Positions 1 through 6,640 are shown, counted from the first letter of the stretch. The stretch is 20,827 nt of DNA from a virus (IMGVR_UViG_3300005647_000079:1-20827); one strand, 5' to 3'. Notes: generated by a model not told the origin, from the letters alone. Made by a program: numbers and translations.

Positions 1-1
1 A

Positions 2-532
2 TTCATTCAATCTTCAACTTCTAGATTGTTACATCGGCGCGAGCATTCTTCTGGTGGAACGGATACCGATATTAGCATGTATAATTCTCGTGTAGATGTT
101 AATAAAGAAATGCGTGGTGTTGCTACCACGTCTAGTTCTAATGCCTTAGCATTCACTACAAAAGGATACGTTGATGGTGATCGAGATTTGAAAGCAACCG
201 ATGCAGGTGGTATTGAATTTTCTGGCGGTTCTGAAATCACGGCTGGAACGACTAACGTTGAAATTAAAATTGGAAGCGTAGTATGTGCGCAGTTCCAGAA
301 TACAGGGACAGACAATTTACTAACAATTTTCGGTGGAACTTCCGAAGCTGGTAGAATCCGCATACAAGAACAAACCACAAATGGAAGCAACTTTATCGAG
401 TTAAGACCACCATCAGCCCTTTCTGGAAATGCGTTTTACGTACTGCCAGCAACTATGGGTACAGTGGGGCAAGTTTTATCTTTGACAGCAGTTTCTGGAG
501 TTACTGGAACGTGTGGTTGGGTGAATCCTTAA
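2..532 (+). CDS. C-terminal part of a phage virion structural protein (tail fibre-like), 5' end outside window
   Basis: The frame is open from the first bases of the window, so the true start lies upstream; a TTG at 26 is only an internal codon. The visible 176 residues are rich in Gly, Thr, Ser and Asn, with short beta-type segments and no charged helical region. They end in a GQVLSLTAVSG...GTCGWVNP tail, a C-terminal style often seen in phage tail-fibre and other particle proteins that display repeated beta structure. The gene converges on a minus-strand gene whose stop is 23 bp away. Because terminase and portal lie at the other end of this window, this is probably the last gene of the structural module of a circularly permuted map. 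The precise role is unknown; structural assignment is by composition and context only. Confidence 0.6.
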   Translation, partial: FIQSSTSRLLHRREHSSGGTDTDISMYNSRVDVNKEMRGVATTSSSNALAFTTKGYVDGDRDLKATDAGGIEFSGGSEITAGTTNVEIKIGSVVCAQFQNTGTDNLLTIFGGTSEAGRIRIQEQTTNGSNFIELRPPSALSGNAFYVLPATMGTVGQVLSLTAVSGVTGTCGWVNP

Positions 533-554
533 TTAATATGAAAATTGACTTTAA

Positions 555-956
555 TTACTTAGCGTAAATTATTTTATAATCCGAAAATGAATTTGTTTCA
601 CTTGTGCATCGTGCGCGAAGCATATCAGCATCAACTTCGAGTTCTTTTGCAGCAATAGTAACGGTTTCATATCGCTTGCCTTTGATTTCAACATAGTCAA
701 CAACTCGTTTTTTATTGCGGTTGTGATTGGCTCTTTGTGGTGGTCGTTTTTGTTTGAATCCTTTATCGGCTAATAATAATTGAGTCCACTTATCAATATA
801 GGTGATTGCATCTTTCTTATTTGAAAATTCTGAAAGCACCTCTATCGTACATTTTTGAGAGTGATCGAAATCTGAAACCACTTTCTGTATATCTTCTGTC
901 ATGGAGATATTTAAAATATCGCCTGAAAAAGAACGTACTATATAAACGCGAATCAT
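555..956 (-). CDS. Small protein with C-terminal IENR1/NUMOD-like DNA-binding module
   Basis: This 133-residue protein starts at the ATG at 956, eight bases after an AAGGTG Shine-Dalgarno site, and overlaps the stop of the upstream HNH gene by ATGA, so the two are translationally coupled. Residues 86-131 (DYVEIKGKRYETVTIAAKEL, then a helix with MLRARC, ending FSDYKIIYAK) resemble the short repeat found at the C-terminus of many phage homing endonucleases: a hydrophobic strand, an AAKEL helix, a basic recognition helix and a final aromatic strand. A basic linker rich in Arg, Asn and Lys (about 68-84) precedes it. No GIY-YIG, HNH or LAGLIDADG catalytic motif is visible in residues 1-65, so it may be only the DNA-binding remnant or accessory partner of a homing endonuclease. 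Family assignment is by eye. Confidence 0.55.
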   Translation of the reverse strand: MIRVYIVRSFSGDILNISMTEDIQKVVSDFDHSQKCTIEVLSEFSNKKDAITYIDKWTQLLLADKGFKQKRPPQRANHNRNKKRVVDYVEIKGKRYETVTIAAKELEVDADMLRARCTSETNSFSDYKIIYAK

Positions 957-1735
957 GATTGCACCTTGTTAGCGCCACGAATTAAATCGTGGGTGTGCTC
1001 TGTAAATATTTTATCGGCTCTAATCTTCTGTGTATATGTGATTCCAATGCCGTGTTTCTTTGCCAGTATTTTAATTACTCCATCATCTACATAAACTGCC
1101 TTTATACTAGCGATCTTTTCAGGAGTTTGATGTTTATCTTTCATCTCCATATTCTGTTTATGTGTGCCTTGAAAAATATGAAACGGTGAAACGCATTTTC
1201 TATGAAGTCCATTATTTTCACATTCTTCAATGTGGCATATCACGTTATCAGTTTTGATTGAGTCGGGGTAGAACGTTTCATATGAAAAACGAATTGCAGA
1301 CATCATCCTACCTGTGTAGGAAGTAGGTTCGAAACCTTTTGCGGTGTGACTGTTGCCATTGGAAGGTCTGATGGTTGGGTTCTCTAGCCCAGCATAAAGC
1401 GGATATGAATAATTTCTATTTTGAGTATATGCACCTTTCCATTGCCAACATTCTGTTTTTATATCACCTTCAGGGAATTTAATTTTATCTAAGAATCGTC
1501 TGATTCTCATGTTCGATACATTCTTTGAATTAATTATTTCAGGGAAATCTGGATGATAGACATCTGTTATCAGGTTTGCTGCCAGCGTTAAGTCTTTTGT
1601 TACTTTCAGGTGACACTGGTTATTGCGGATACTACCGATTGTGTGGTGATTAATACCAGTGATATTAGATATCTCTTTATTAGTTCCGCAAAATTCGTAT
1701 ATAAATTTTATGAGTTCAGGATTATTCTTCAGCAT
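953..1735 (-). CDS. HNH-endonuclease-like protein with flanking helix-turn-helix segments
   Basis: This 260-residue protein has the phage HNH layout: CWQWKG at 96-101, a SAIRFSYE helix near 146-153, then C167-H168, C172, C181 and H186 (CHIEEC...CVSPFHIFQGT) followed by a THKQNM helix. The four cysteines fit the zinc-bound core of the family in which the usual block reads C-H-x-C...C-V-N-P-x-H-L. The usual Asn of CVNP is Ser here (residue 183), so catalysis may be weakened. Residues 19-37 (NKEISNITGINHHTIGSIRN) look like an N-terminal helix-turn-helix, and 205-243 like the C-terminal one common in homing HNH enzymes. No convincing SD precedes the ATG. Probable role: DNA nicking or cleavage in homing, or packaging-linked nicking; unproven. 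Confidence 0.75.
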   Translation of the reverse strand: MLKNNPELIKFIYEFCGTNKEISNITGINHHTIGSIRNNQCHLKVTKDLTLAANLITDVYHPDFPEIINSKNVSNMRIRRFLDKIKFPEGDIKTECWQWKGAYTQNRNYSYPLYAGLENPTIRPSNGNSHTAKGFEPTSYTGRMMSAIRFSYETFYPDSIKTDNVICHIEECENNGLHRKCVSPFHIFQGTHKQNMEMKDKHQTPEKIASIKAVYVDDGVIKILAKKHGIGITYTQKIRADKIFTEHTHDLIRGANKVQS

Positions 1736-1765
1736 ATACGTATATATGATGAAAAAAAGTTAACG

Positions 1766-2107
1766 TTATTTGCGTGATAAACTACGTAAGGATTGAACTT
1801 TTATTCTTGTGATGCCCTGATTGTTTTTACGTGCCAAATTAATTTGGTGGGCAAAATGTGAAGGATTAACACACTCAAAATCTGAACACTTTCGTGTGAT
1901 TGTTCCCGTTTTCGCAACGTTCCGCCGAAAAAACCACAGCAGAAACACATGTGGTTTTAAATAGTACTCACCAACTTTCACAGTTCTAGGGCCACTCCAT
2001 CTCCAGCAATCATCATCATCATCTGATTTCACAAGATGTTTTCGAATGTAATTATTCAACTCGATTTCTAATTGAGTGTTTTGGGCGATGATAATTCTTC
2101 TTTGCAT
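1766..2107 (-). CDS. Small HNH-like protein with altered first catalytic position
   Basis: The 113-residue product carries CWRWSG (34-39), a hydrophobic helix around HVFLLWFF (53-60) and the zinc-type HNH block TRKCSDFECVNPSHF (71-85). The CVNPSH part is canonical, with Asn81 and His84 present. The residue that is normally the first catalytic His (as in C-H-H-C blocks) is replaced by Arg72. The acidic run SDDDDDD before CWRW is unusual. The protein lacks the DNA-binding extensions of its downstream neighbour, which it resembles in core layout, so the two may be diverged relatives. Genes run in the same direction 30 bp apart. It could be an inactive DNA-binding derivative or a nuclease using a different first residue. 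No strong SD is visible before the ATG at 2107. Confidence 0.6.
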   Translation of the reverse strand: MQRRIIIAQNTQLEIELNNYIRKHLVKSDDDDDCWRWSGPRTVKVGEYYLKPHVFLLWFFRRNVAKTGTITRKCSDFECVNPSHFAHQINLARKNNQGITRIKVQSLRSLSRK

Positions 2108-2176
2108 GTCTATATTTACACTTAAAACATGCTCGTGTCAGAGTGATAACTACTGATATCGAAACAGGATATCAAT

Positions 2177-2329
2177 ATGAGTTTTCAGAAAGCAGGCTAC
2201 CCAAAATCAAAACATAAAGCACAGCGCAATCACGGCATTAAAGCTCGTATAAAAGGTCGCGAGCGGTCGCCGATGTACCAGCCTTTCTATCGGTATCTGA
2301 AGGAAGCAGATAAGAAGGTTGCAAAGTAA
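2177..2329 (+). CDS. Small basic hypothetical protein directly upstream of the RuvC-like gene
   Basis: A 50-residue open frame begins at ATG 2177 and ends with TAA at 2327-2329, immediately followed by the GTG start of the resolvase gene with no spacer. An AGGAT stretch lies about 8 bases upstream of the ATG (GGATATCAATATG), a plausible ribosome site. The product is strongly basic (many Lys and Arg, with several His) with the pattern MSFQKAGYPKSKHKAQRNHG and no acidic domain, which suggests nucleic-acid contact. The tight junction with the next gene suggests co-translation. Family not recognised. Its small size leaves some doubt, but junction, start and composition favour a real gene. Confidence 0.6.
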   Translation: MSFQKAGYPKSKHKAQRNHGIKARIKGRERSPMYQPFYRYLKEADKKVAK

Positions 2330-2806
2330 GTGCTGCTGTCTATCGATCAAAGTATTAGCTGTACGGGAATTACTATCTTTTCAGATGGTGAATTAATATT
2401 TTTTGAATGCATTAAAACTGATAAGGAAACAGGTTCGAATGTATTTCGAATTAACCTGATTGCAAATCGAATATTGGAGCTGTATGAACAATACAAATGC
2501 AACAGCGTTGTATGTGAAGGTCTTGCATATGGCAGTGTGGGGGATGCAACTCGAAATCTAGCAGCATTGCTTGGAGTTATCGAAGATCGTATGTTTGAAT
2601 TAGGTGTTGATACCATTCCGAAGATGACACCCACATCAGTAAAAAAACATGCTGGTGGTGGTAAATTTTCGAAGAAAGAAATGTTTAATGCTTTGCCTGA
2701 TGATATTCAAAAATTGTTCTTGGCAAAACATGCTCGAACTTCTGGAAGTTATGATCTAGCTGATTCGTATTGGATAGGGCAGTTGTTTATATCTCAAGCA
2801 TCGTGA
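2330..2806 (+). CDS. RuvC-like Holliday-junction resolvase
   Basis: The 158-residue product has the RNase H-fold layout of RuvC endonucleases. The first strand is LLSIDQSISCTGI with Asp6, the second acidic site is VVCEGLAYGS with Glu63, and the C-terminal site is YDLADSYWIGQ with Asp142 and Asp145. These four acidic residues match the metal-binding D-E-D-D set of RuvC. The basic KKHAGGGKFSKK segment (105-116) sits where RuvC enzymes place their substrate-binding helix. The length is close to bacterial RuvC. In phages these enzymes cut branched DNA arising in replication and recombination so that it can be packaged. The start is GTG immediately after the stop of the 50-residue gene. The 3' end overlaps the convergent membrane-protein gene by 20 bp. 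Confidence 0.88.
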   Translation: MLLSIDQSISCTGITIFSDGELIFFECIKTDKETGSNVFRINLIANRILELYEQYKCNSVVCEGLAYGSVGDATRNLAALLGVIEDRMFELGVDTIPKMTPTSVKKHAGGGKFSKKEMFNALPDDIQKLFLAKHARTSGSYDLADSYWIGQLFISQAS

Positions 2807-3131
2807 TTTCACCAGTGCATTCGTTTAAAAGTTTTATTTCGTTCGTATACTTTATAAACGCCCAACGTGATCGTCCATTGATTGGGTGGTAATAATTAGG
2901 TTTTATTTCTGGCCTGTTGCCAACAAAGGTGAACGTTCCATTCTCCACACTATAGTTTGCACAATCAGGAATTTCTTGGAAGTCGATAATCACAACGCTA
3001 TCGTTATATTTTAGAATTTCAATAGGTGGTGTCAAACCTGAAAGTAAAAACCACGAGCATATCATTACCACAATTGAATATCCGATGATCAATTTATCAG
3101 AATTGATTTTTTGGAACATCAAATGGACCAT
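2787..3131 (-). CDS. Small single-pass membrane protein, distant relative of the two upstream proteins
   Basis: This 114-residue protein has one predicted transmembrane segment at about 14-32 (LIIGYSIVVMICSWFLLSG), a short N-terminal basic region, and an 80-residue C-terminal domain expected outside the cytoplasm. The domain contains a Pro-Asp-Cys site (C57) and a second Cys (C105), in the same order and similar spacing as Asp-Cys69 and Cys141 of the two larger upstream neighbours, suggesting a shortened, diverged third copy that could form the same disulfide. The start ATG at 3131 overlaps the end of the upstream gene by 35 bp; a second in-frame ATG lies four codons later and cannot be excluded. 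Function unknown; context is the operon behind the holin-like gene. Confidence 0.65.
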   Translation of the reverse strand: MVHLMFQKINSDKLIIGYSIVVMICSWFLLSGLTPPIEILKYNDSVVIIDFQEIPDCANYSVENGTFTFVGNRPEIKPNYYHPINGRSRWAFIKYTNEIKLLNECTGEITMLEI

Positions 3132-3633
3132 ATATCGAAAATATTAAGTCACCAGATTTAATATGTTGAGTTCCAACTTCATCGTCATCTCGTTCAATTA
3201 AATAATCACCACATACGTGTTGTGAGATTACTCGAACCTCAGTCACTGTTTTACCTTGCAGTTCTGGTGTTTCGCCCCAATCCCATTGCCAGAATTTCAT
3301 ATCTGTTCTAAAGAATGATCGTGGGTCAGATGAAACTTTTGGCACTCGCACGAAATTGAAATCTGCAAGGTATAATCGGCTGTCGGCTGTTTTAACGTAT
3401 CCCACTGGACTGTTAAATATAAAGCCACAATCGCGTATTTTTATGCCTGATGCTGAGTAAGTTATTGATGTAGCTGTTTGTTCAACAACTTTAACTTTAA
3501 CTCTTATAATAGCAGGAAACTTACTAACCATATATACAGCTAGAAGCATAACCACGGTCACTGCAATAACCGCTTTCCACGAATTTTTATTAAAGCCAGC
3601 ACGTTTTGCAGCTCTTGTATGGACGTTTGACAT
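3097..3633 (-). CDS. Membrane-anchored protein, paralogue B of a two-cysteine family
   Basis: The 178-residue product begins MSNVHTRAAKRAGFNK, has a transmembrane segment at about 19-37 (WKAVIAVTVVMLLAVYMVS), and then an extracytoplasmic domain of about 140 residues. I chose the ATG at 3633 rather than an upstream TTG at 3669 because the first 16 residues then align without gaps to the neighbouring paralogue (MDNKNRSAANRAGFNK). With this start the conserved GIKIRDC places Cys69, and a later Cys141, at identical positions in both proteins. Other shared blocks are SP.G.V (75-80), WQWDW/WRWDW (115-119) and the terminal GDL.FS..GPF. Domain function is unknown. Location after a holin suggests a part in lysis, superinfection exclusion or envelope modification, but no known family is recognised. 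Confidence 0.75.
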   Translation of the reverse strand: MSNVHTRAAKRAGFNKNSWKAVIAVTVVMLLAVYMVSKFPAIIRVKVKVVEQTATSITYSASGIKIRDCGFIFNSPVGYVKTADSRLYLADFNFVRVPKVSSDPRSFFRTDMKFWQWDWGETPELQGKTVTEVRVISQHVCGDYLIERDDDEVGTQHIKSGDLIFSIYGPFDVPKNQF

Positions 3634-3640
3634 AATTTGA

Positions 3641-4168
3641 TTACTTTCGCTGGACTCTAAATGGACCAATCACAGAAAATCGTAAATCACCAGTAATTGA
3701 GTGCCCACCAATTTCATCATCGACAGCCACCACGGAATTTGTACCACACACATTTTGTGATAATAATAATACTTCGTATGCTAATTTATCTTTCATCTCT
3801 GGATTATTGCTCCAATCCCAACGCCATACACCAAAGTGTGTTCTAAAAGGTGATCTATCTCTTGAACGATTAACGGATATATCTGGATATCCAAAGTCTG
3901 TAATTTTTCTTATGCCGTATTCAGTTCTTACGAATCCAGTTGGACTGCTTGGAACATAGGCACAATCTCGAATTTTAATTCCAGACACAGCAAGAGAAAC
4001 TGATGTGTCAGTCAATTCAACTATTTCCGCTTTTTGCCAGATGATGATTGGCAATTTGCTCGAAAAATATGTTACTGCCCACAATAAACATAACCCTACG
4101 ATTATTGACTTCCATATATTTTTATTAAAACCAGCGCGGTTTGCTGCTGATCTATTCTTGTTATCCAC
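3641..4168 (-). CDS. Membrane-anchored protein, paralogue A of a two-cysteine family
   Basis: This 175-residue protein is a tandem paralogue of the next gene downstream. It starts at a GTG (4168), giving MDNKNRSAANRAGFNK, which aligns gap-free with paralogue B. A transmembrane segment spans about 20-37. The outer domain holds GIKIRDC (Cys69), SPTGFV, a tryptophan-rich VWRWDW block and Cys141, ending GDLRFSVIGPF. Two cysteines at matching positions in both copies suggest one disulfide in an oxidising compartment, hence a Gram-negative periplasm. The gene starts one base after the stop of the upstream 59-residue gene, so the group is one operon. No lipobox is present, so it is not a typical outer-membrane spanin; function unknown. 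Confidence 0.78.
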   Translation of the reverse strand: MDNKNRSAANRAGFNKNIWKSIIVGLCLLWAVTYFSSKLPIIIWQKAEIVELTDTSVSLAVSGIKIRDCAYVPSSPTGFVRTEYGIRKITDFGYPDISVNRSRDRSPFRTHFGVWRWDWSNNPEMKDKLAYEVLLLSQNVCGTNSVVAVDDEIGGHSITGDLRFSVIGPFRVQRK

Positions 4169-4169
4169 T

Positions 4170-4349
4170 TTAATGGAACAGGCCGAACGTATGAAGGATT
4201 GCTGAAATGCTAAAACTCACCACTGAACACAAAAAAATCATCTTCCACAAATGTTTATTGAAACCTGCTTTTTGCGCAGCCATTGCGTGCTCGTGAATAA
4301 TTTGTTCGAGACTTTTTTCATCATCAATCTGTTGTTGGTTATTGCTCAT
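4170..4349 (-). CDS. 59-residue single-pass membrane protein sharing the AGFNK N-terminal motif
   Basis: Start chosen at ATG 4349 because a GGAG Shine-Dalgarno lies six bases upstream; a longer reading from 4391 lacks such support. The start overlaps the end of the holin-like gene by 11 bp. The product has a polar, glutamine-rich and acidic N-terminus, then HAMAAQKAGFNKHLWKM, and ends with one transmembrane segment (about 36-56). The AA.KAGFNK..WK block directly before the membrane segment is the same as in the two larger downstream proteins, so this looks like a stand-alone version of their N-terminal anchor without the outer domain. Such anchor-only copies could act as antagonist or assembly partner; this is inference. 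Confidence 0.72.
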   Translation of the reverse strand: MSNNQQQIDDEKSLEQIIHEHAMAAQKAGFNKHLWKMIFLCSVVSFSISAILHTFGLFH

Positions 4350-4758
4350 TGTTTGCTCCAAAATCTTTAGGAGGTTGGTCTGGTTGAACACTCCAATCGT
4401 CTACCTCTTGTTTGTGTTGTGTTGGTTGTTGTTCTGGTGTTTTTGTCTCAGAAGTCTTTTTTCTTAGCATATCCATAAGTATGTCGAATAAAGTGGCCAT
4501 CCCGTTGACCCCTAAAAACGAGCCCATCCCACTGAGGCCCACAAGCACTGGATAGCTATCAATAAATTGGTGCGCTAGCAAAAAGAATACTGTTCCCGAA
4601 AACATACTGGATAAAAAATCATAAGCAATTTCGAGTTTGCTTACCTTGCGACCATCACCATTAGCATTATCGATCATTGATTTTAGGACTTTAATTAAGC
4701 TGCCACCAAAGACAACAAGGCCAAAACCTGCGTTAGCGAAAATGTATTCTAAAATCAT
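4339..4758 (-). CDS. Holin-like membrane protein (LydA-type phage holin)
   Basis: The 139-residue product has hydrophobic segments at about 5-24, 48-66 and 68-92, with the middle loop SMIDNANGDGRKVSKLEIAY and the stretch SGMGSFLGVNGMATLFDILM. This order (first helix, basic loop with RK.S, then two close helices with small-residue packing) fits LydA-type phage holins. A hydrophilic, Gln- and Pro-rich tail (98-139) is likely cytoplasmic. Holins open the inner membrane at the end of infection. An AAAGG Shine-Dalgarno precedes the ATG at 4758. It leads an operon of small membrane proteins, but no endolysin lies in this window. Family assignment is by hydropathy and pattern. Confidence 0.68.
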   Translation of the reverse strand: MILEYIFANAGFGLVVFGGSLIKVLKSMIDNANGDGRKVSKLEIAYDFLSSMFSGTVFFLLAHQFIDSYPVLVGLSGMGSFLGVNGMATLFDILMDMLRKKTSETKTPEQQPTQHKQEVDDWSVQPDQPPKDFGANNEQ

Positions 4759-4872
4759 GAATCAGCCTTTAATTAATTATGTATAGAGTATTTAGTCGCT
4801 AGGGTGCGCCAGAACAGGACACGATTAGAGGCTTCACTAATTGTAAAAAGAGGGGAAGTGGTGATTAAAACA

Positions 4873-4917
4873 GTTGGTGACTGGCCTACGGCCAGGAACT
4901 GGCGTTCCTGACCCAAC
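4873..4917 (-). terminator. Branched double hairpin, possible terminator of the upstream hypothetical operon
   Basis: Just after the stop of the minus-strand gene ending at 4921 there are two adjacent perfect hairpins, CTGGCC-TAC-GGCCAG (4881-4895) and CAGGAAC-TGGC-GTTCCTG (4893-4910, sharing three bases with the first), enclosed by an outer GTTGG/CCAAC pairing (4873-4877 with 4913-4917). Read on the minus strand the structure is followed by TGTTTTAATC, a weak T-tract. It is GC-rich against an AT-rich background. It may be an intrinsic terminator or a three-way-junction RNA element. Confidence 0.45.
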
Positions 4918-4920
4918 GAT

Positions 4921-5301
4921 TTAAGACTGTCTATAGGTTCGTGAGCGGACAGTGCAGATCGTGTCCACGGTCAGTCCGTCGATATCAGCATCCGTGTGGT
5001 CTTGCCAGTACCACATCACCTTTGGGTTGTATCTTAGGTGATCGACTGCTGGATACTTGTCTGTTATCACCGGCACATGTTCCACGGTCGCGCAATCTAT
5101 CCATGCTGATCTGTTCTTATCTCCACCATTGAAAATCACTCTGGACGCTGCCTTGTTGTTATATAGATGGCAGTCGGTCATTATCAGGCTTTCATCGATT
5201 GGGTTTGAGTAGTATCGTTCACCCGTAACGGTATTCGTGATTTCCCACCATTCTTTGTAGTCGCCATTTTGGAGATTAAATCGCACTGTAAACTTTTTCA
5301 T
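4921..5301 (-). CDS. Hypothetical protein, aromatic-rich, GC-richer gene
   Basis: The 126-residue product starts at ATG 5301 after a clear AGAGGATAATAAA ribosome site. It has no signal peptide or membrane segment. The sequence has a beta-rich appearance with many aromatic residues (YKEWWEITNT, VMWYWQDHTD), a NGGDKNRSAWIDC block and two further Cys residues. No known family is recognised. Together with the upstream gene it has a visibly higher GC content and different codon choice (many CC- and CG-ending codons) than the rest of the window, suggesting separate ancestry. A perfect 8-bp stem hairpin lies between it and the upstream gene. Confidence 0.6.
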   Translation of the reverse strand: MKKFTVRFNLQNGDYKEWWEITNTVTGERYYSNPIDESLIMTDCHLYNNKAASRVIFNGGDKNRSAWIDCATVEHVPVITDKYPAVDHLRYNPKVMWYWQDHTDADIDGLTVDTICTVRSRTYRQS

Positions 5302-5314
5302 TTTATTATCCTCT

Positions 5315-5335
5315 GGCTGGGATAATCTCCCAGCC
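5315..5335 (-). promoter_or_regulatory. Perfect hairpin immediately upstream of a Shine-Dalgarno site
   Basis: GGCTGGGA (5315-5322) and TCCCAGCC (5328-5335) form a perfect 8-bp stem with a 5-nt loop. On the minus strand it ends directly before AGAGG, the ribosome site of the gene starting at 5301. No T-tract follows, so it is less like a terminator than an RNA-stability or translation-control element in the two-gene transcript. Confidence 0.5.
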
Positions 5336-5352
5336 GTGGTTGGTTATAGTTA

Positions 5353-5802
5353 TTAGCCCAGATACGGTTGCATCAGGCTACGAAATTCTTCTGGATCCAT
5401 GCAGTGGCGAGCATGGTCAAGCAGTTCATCCATTGGCATCAGCTCGGACAGATCAGGCATATCAATCTGCTCAACACTGTTATCACTGGCGACCAGATAG
5501 GCCAGTAGGTATTCACCGTCATATCCTTCTCTGATGATGACCATGACAGCGTTATCAGCCGTCGATGGGCCAGTCCACGAGTAGTGGAGTTCTATGCTTG
5601 GGTCGTCGATGGGATTACCATCATCATCAAGTAGTGCCTTAATTGGGTTGGTGAACGAATTCAGGGTATACACGCCACGTTCGTTTATTAAACGACCGAA
5701 TAGGTCTTTCGTTACAGGGTCATGGATGCATTGCTTTGCGTATCCAAAGGTGCGGGTGAGCGCTGTCATGTTGTCTGGTGGTACGATTTTAAGGTTACTC
5801 AT
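5353..5802 (-). CDS. Hypothetical acidic protein
   Basis: Start placed at ATG 5802, which has an AGGA site eight bases upstream; an upstream TTG at 5823 has no such site. The 149-residue product is acidic, soluble and has no membrane segment. The C-terminal part is strongly acidic and helical (DMPDLSELMPMDELLDHARH, then CMDPEEFRSLM). The middle has beta-like segments (YDGEYLLAYLVAS). No family is recognised. The gene faces the divergent control region in front of the integrase, so its promoter lies there and it may be expressed from the opposite side of the same switch. Higher GC than the surrounding genes (for example 33 of 60 bases at 5401-5460). Confidence 0.6.
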   Translation of the reverse strand: MSNLKIVPPDNMTALTRTFGYAKQCIHDPVTKDLFGRLINERGVYTLNSFTNPIKALLDDDGNPIDDPSIELHYSWTGPSTADNAVMVIIREGYDGEYLLAYLVASDNSVEQIDMPDLSELMPMDELLDHARHCMDPEEFRSLMQPYLG

Positions 5803-5906
5803 AATATATATCCTGCTGGTCAATCCAGCGTTGTAATAGCGAAGTTGCTATGGGATGCATATTAGAGATAATACATTATGGATGTTGTGAGATTGAACAC
5901 AGAATG

Positions 5907-5930
5907 CATTCCATAATGCATTATGGAATG
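5907..5930. repeat. Perfect 24-bp palindrome, candidate operator
   Basis: CATTCCATAATG followed by its exact reverse complement gives a 24-bp uninterrupted palindrome centred on an ATGCAT core. A near half-site, ACATTATGGATG, lies at 5873-5884, about 34 bp upstream. Symmetric sites of this size with a neighbouring degenerate half-site between divergent genes are typical of dimeric repressor operators. No repressor gene is recognised in the window. Confidence 0.6.
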
Positions 5931-6044
5931 ATTTTAGATCAATTATGTGCGGGTGCACACAGATCTACATACTCATTGAATAGAGTATTAAAATTGTGGG
6001 TCAGTTACGTTCCTCTGACCTTTAATTTGCTAGACCAGAAAGAG

Positions 6045-6080
6045 GCCAGCATAGGAGCATTCGAAAACTCCTACACTGGC
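6045..6080. repeat. Imperfect inverted repeat (13-bp arms)
   Basis: GCCAGCATAGGAG (6045-6057) pairs with CTCCTACACTGGC (6068-6080) except for two central A-C mismatches, with a 10-nt loop. No T-tract follows. Could be an RNA hairpin or a protein-binding site. Confidence 0.5.
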
Positions 6081-6104
6081 ATTTCCTTTAACATCATGAG
6101 TATT

Positions 6105-6169
6105 AGTCGCTGGTACTGAACCTGAGAAATAACTAGACAATTAAGTTAATTTATCCAGTACCTGCGACT
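6105..6169. repeat. Inverted repeat with 14-bp arms, one mismatch
   Basis: AGTCGCTGGTACTG (6105-6118) and CAGTACCTGCGACT (6156-6169) are inverted copies differing at one position, separated by 37 bp of AT-rich DNA. Arms of this size and separation upstream of an integrase gene could be recombinase or excision-factor sites, or part of an attachment region; this is inference from position. Confidence 0.5.
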
Positions 6170-6640
6170 GAGAAAGATTCTGATCCTTTTGAAAAATTAA
6201 TTCTGGTAATGGGCCGCATTTTTAAAATCACAAACTGCCCACCTCACTGCACAGATTTTCTAAAAAATTTCATGGAATTGTCTGAAAATTGACCATTTCA
6301 GTGGGTTTGAGAAGGTTGAAACTGATACTATTGATTAAATTCTGAGCAAAGTACCAACCGCATATGCCGTTTCTGGTGTGCTACCTTGAACCAGCCGTCG
6401 AAAAAGGCCACTATTTGTCTTATTTTTCAATGGCTTATAAACTTCTGCACATCAAATCTGCTTCTCTGTTTGCATTAATTAAATCATATAATTCATTAAA
6501 ACGGCTCTATAATGGGCCTAATATGATTGAATACTGCACAGATAACTGCTTCATTTGTGATCAATTGCTCAGATTTTGCTGAACCTATTTTGTAATATAA
6601 CGCATATTGCATTTAAGCATTAATTACTGGAGAATTGACC

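Larger units (their letters stand above)
5803..6640. promoter_or_regulatory. Divergent intergenic control region between the minus-strand operons and the integrase
   Basis: About 840 bp without a convincing gene. It separates leftward genes from the rightward integrase gene and holds a perfect 24-bp palindrome (5907-5930), an imperfect hairpin (6045-6080) and a long-armed inverted repeat (6105-6169). It is AT-rich towards the integrase start. Two short open frames within it have no ribosome site and unusual composition. This is the expected place for lysogeny operators, the integrase promoter and possibly the phage attachment site, but I cannot identify an att core without the host junction. 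Confidence 0.5.

Noticed and set aside
5850-6119. 89-codon plus-strand open frame in the control region
   Set aside because: No ribosome site, odd composition, and it runs through the 24-bp palindrome and the inverted repeats.
6364-6582. 72-codon plus-strand open frame before the integrase
   Set aside because: No ribosome site and no domain-like pattern; lies in AT-rich upstream DNA.
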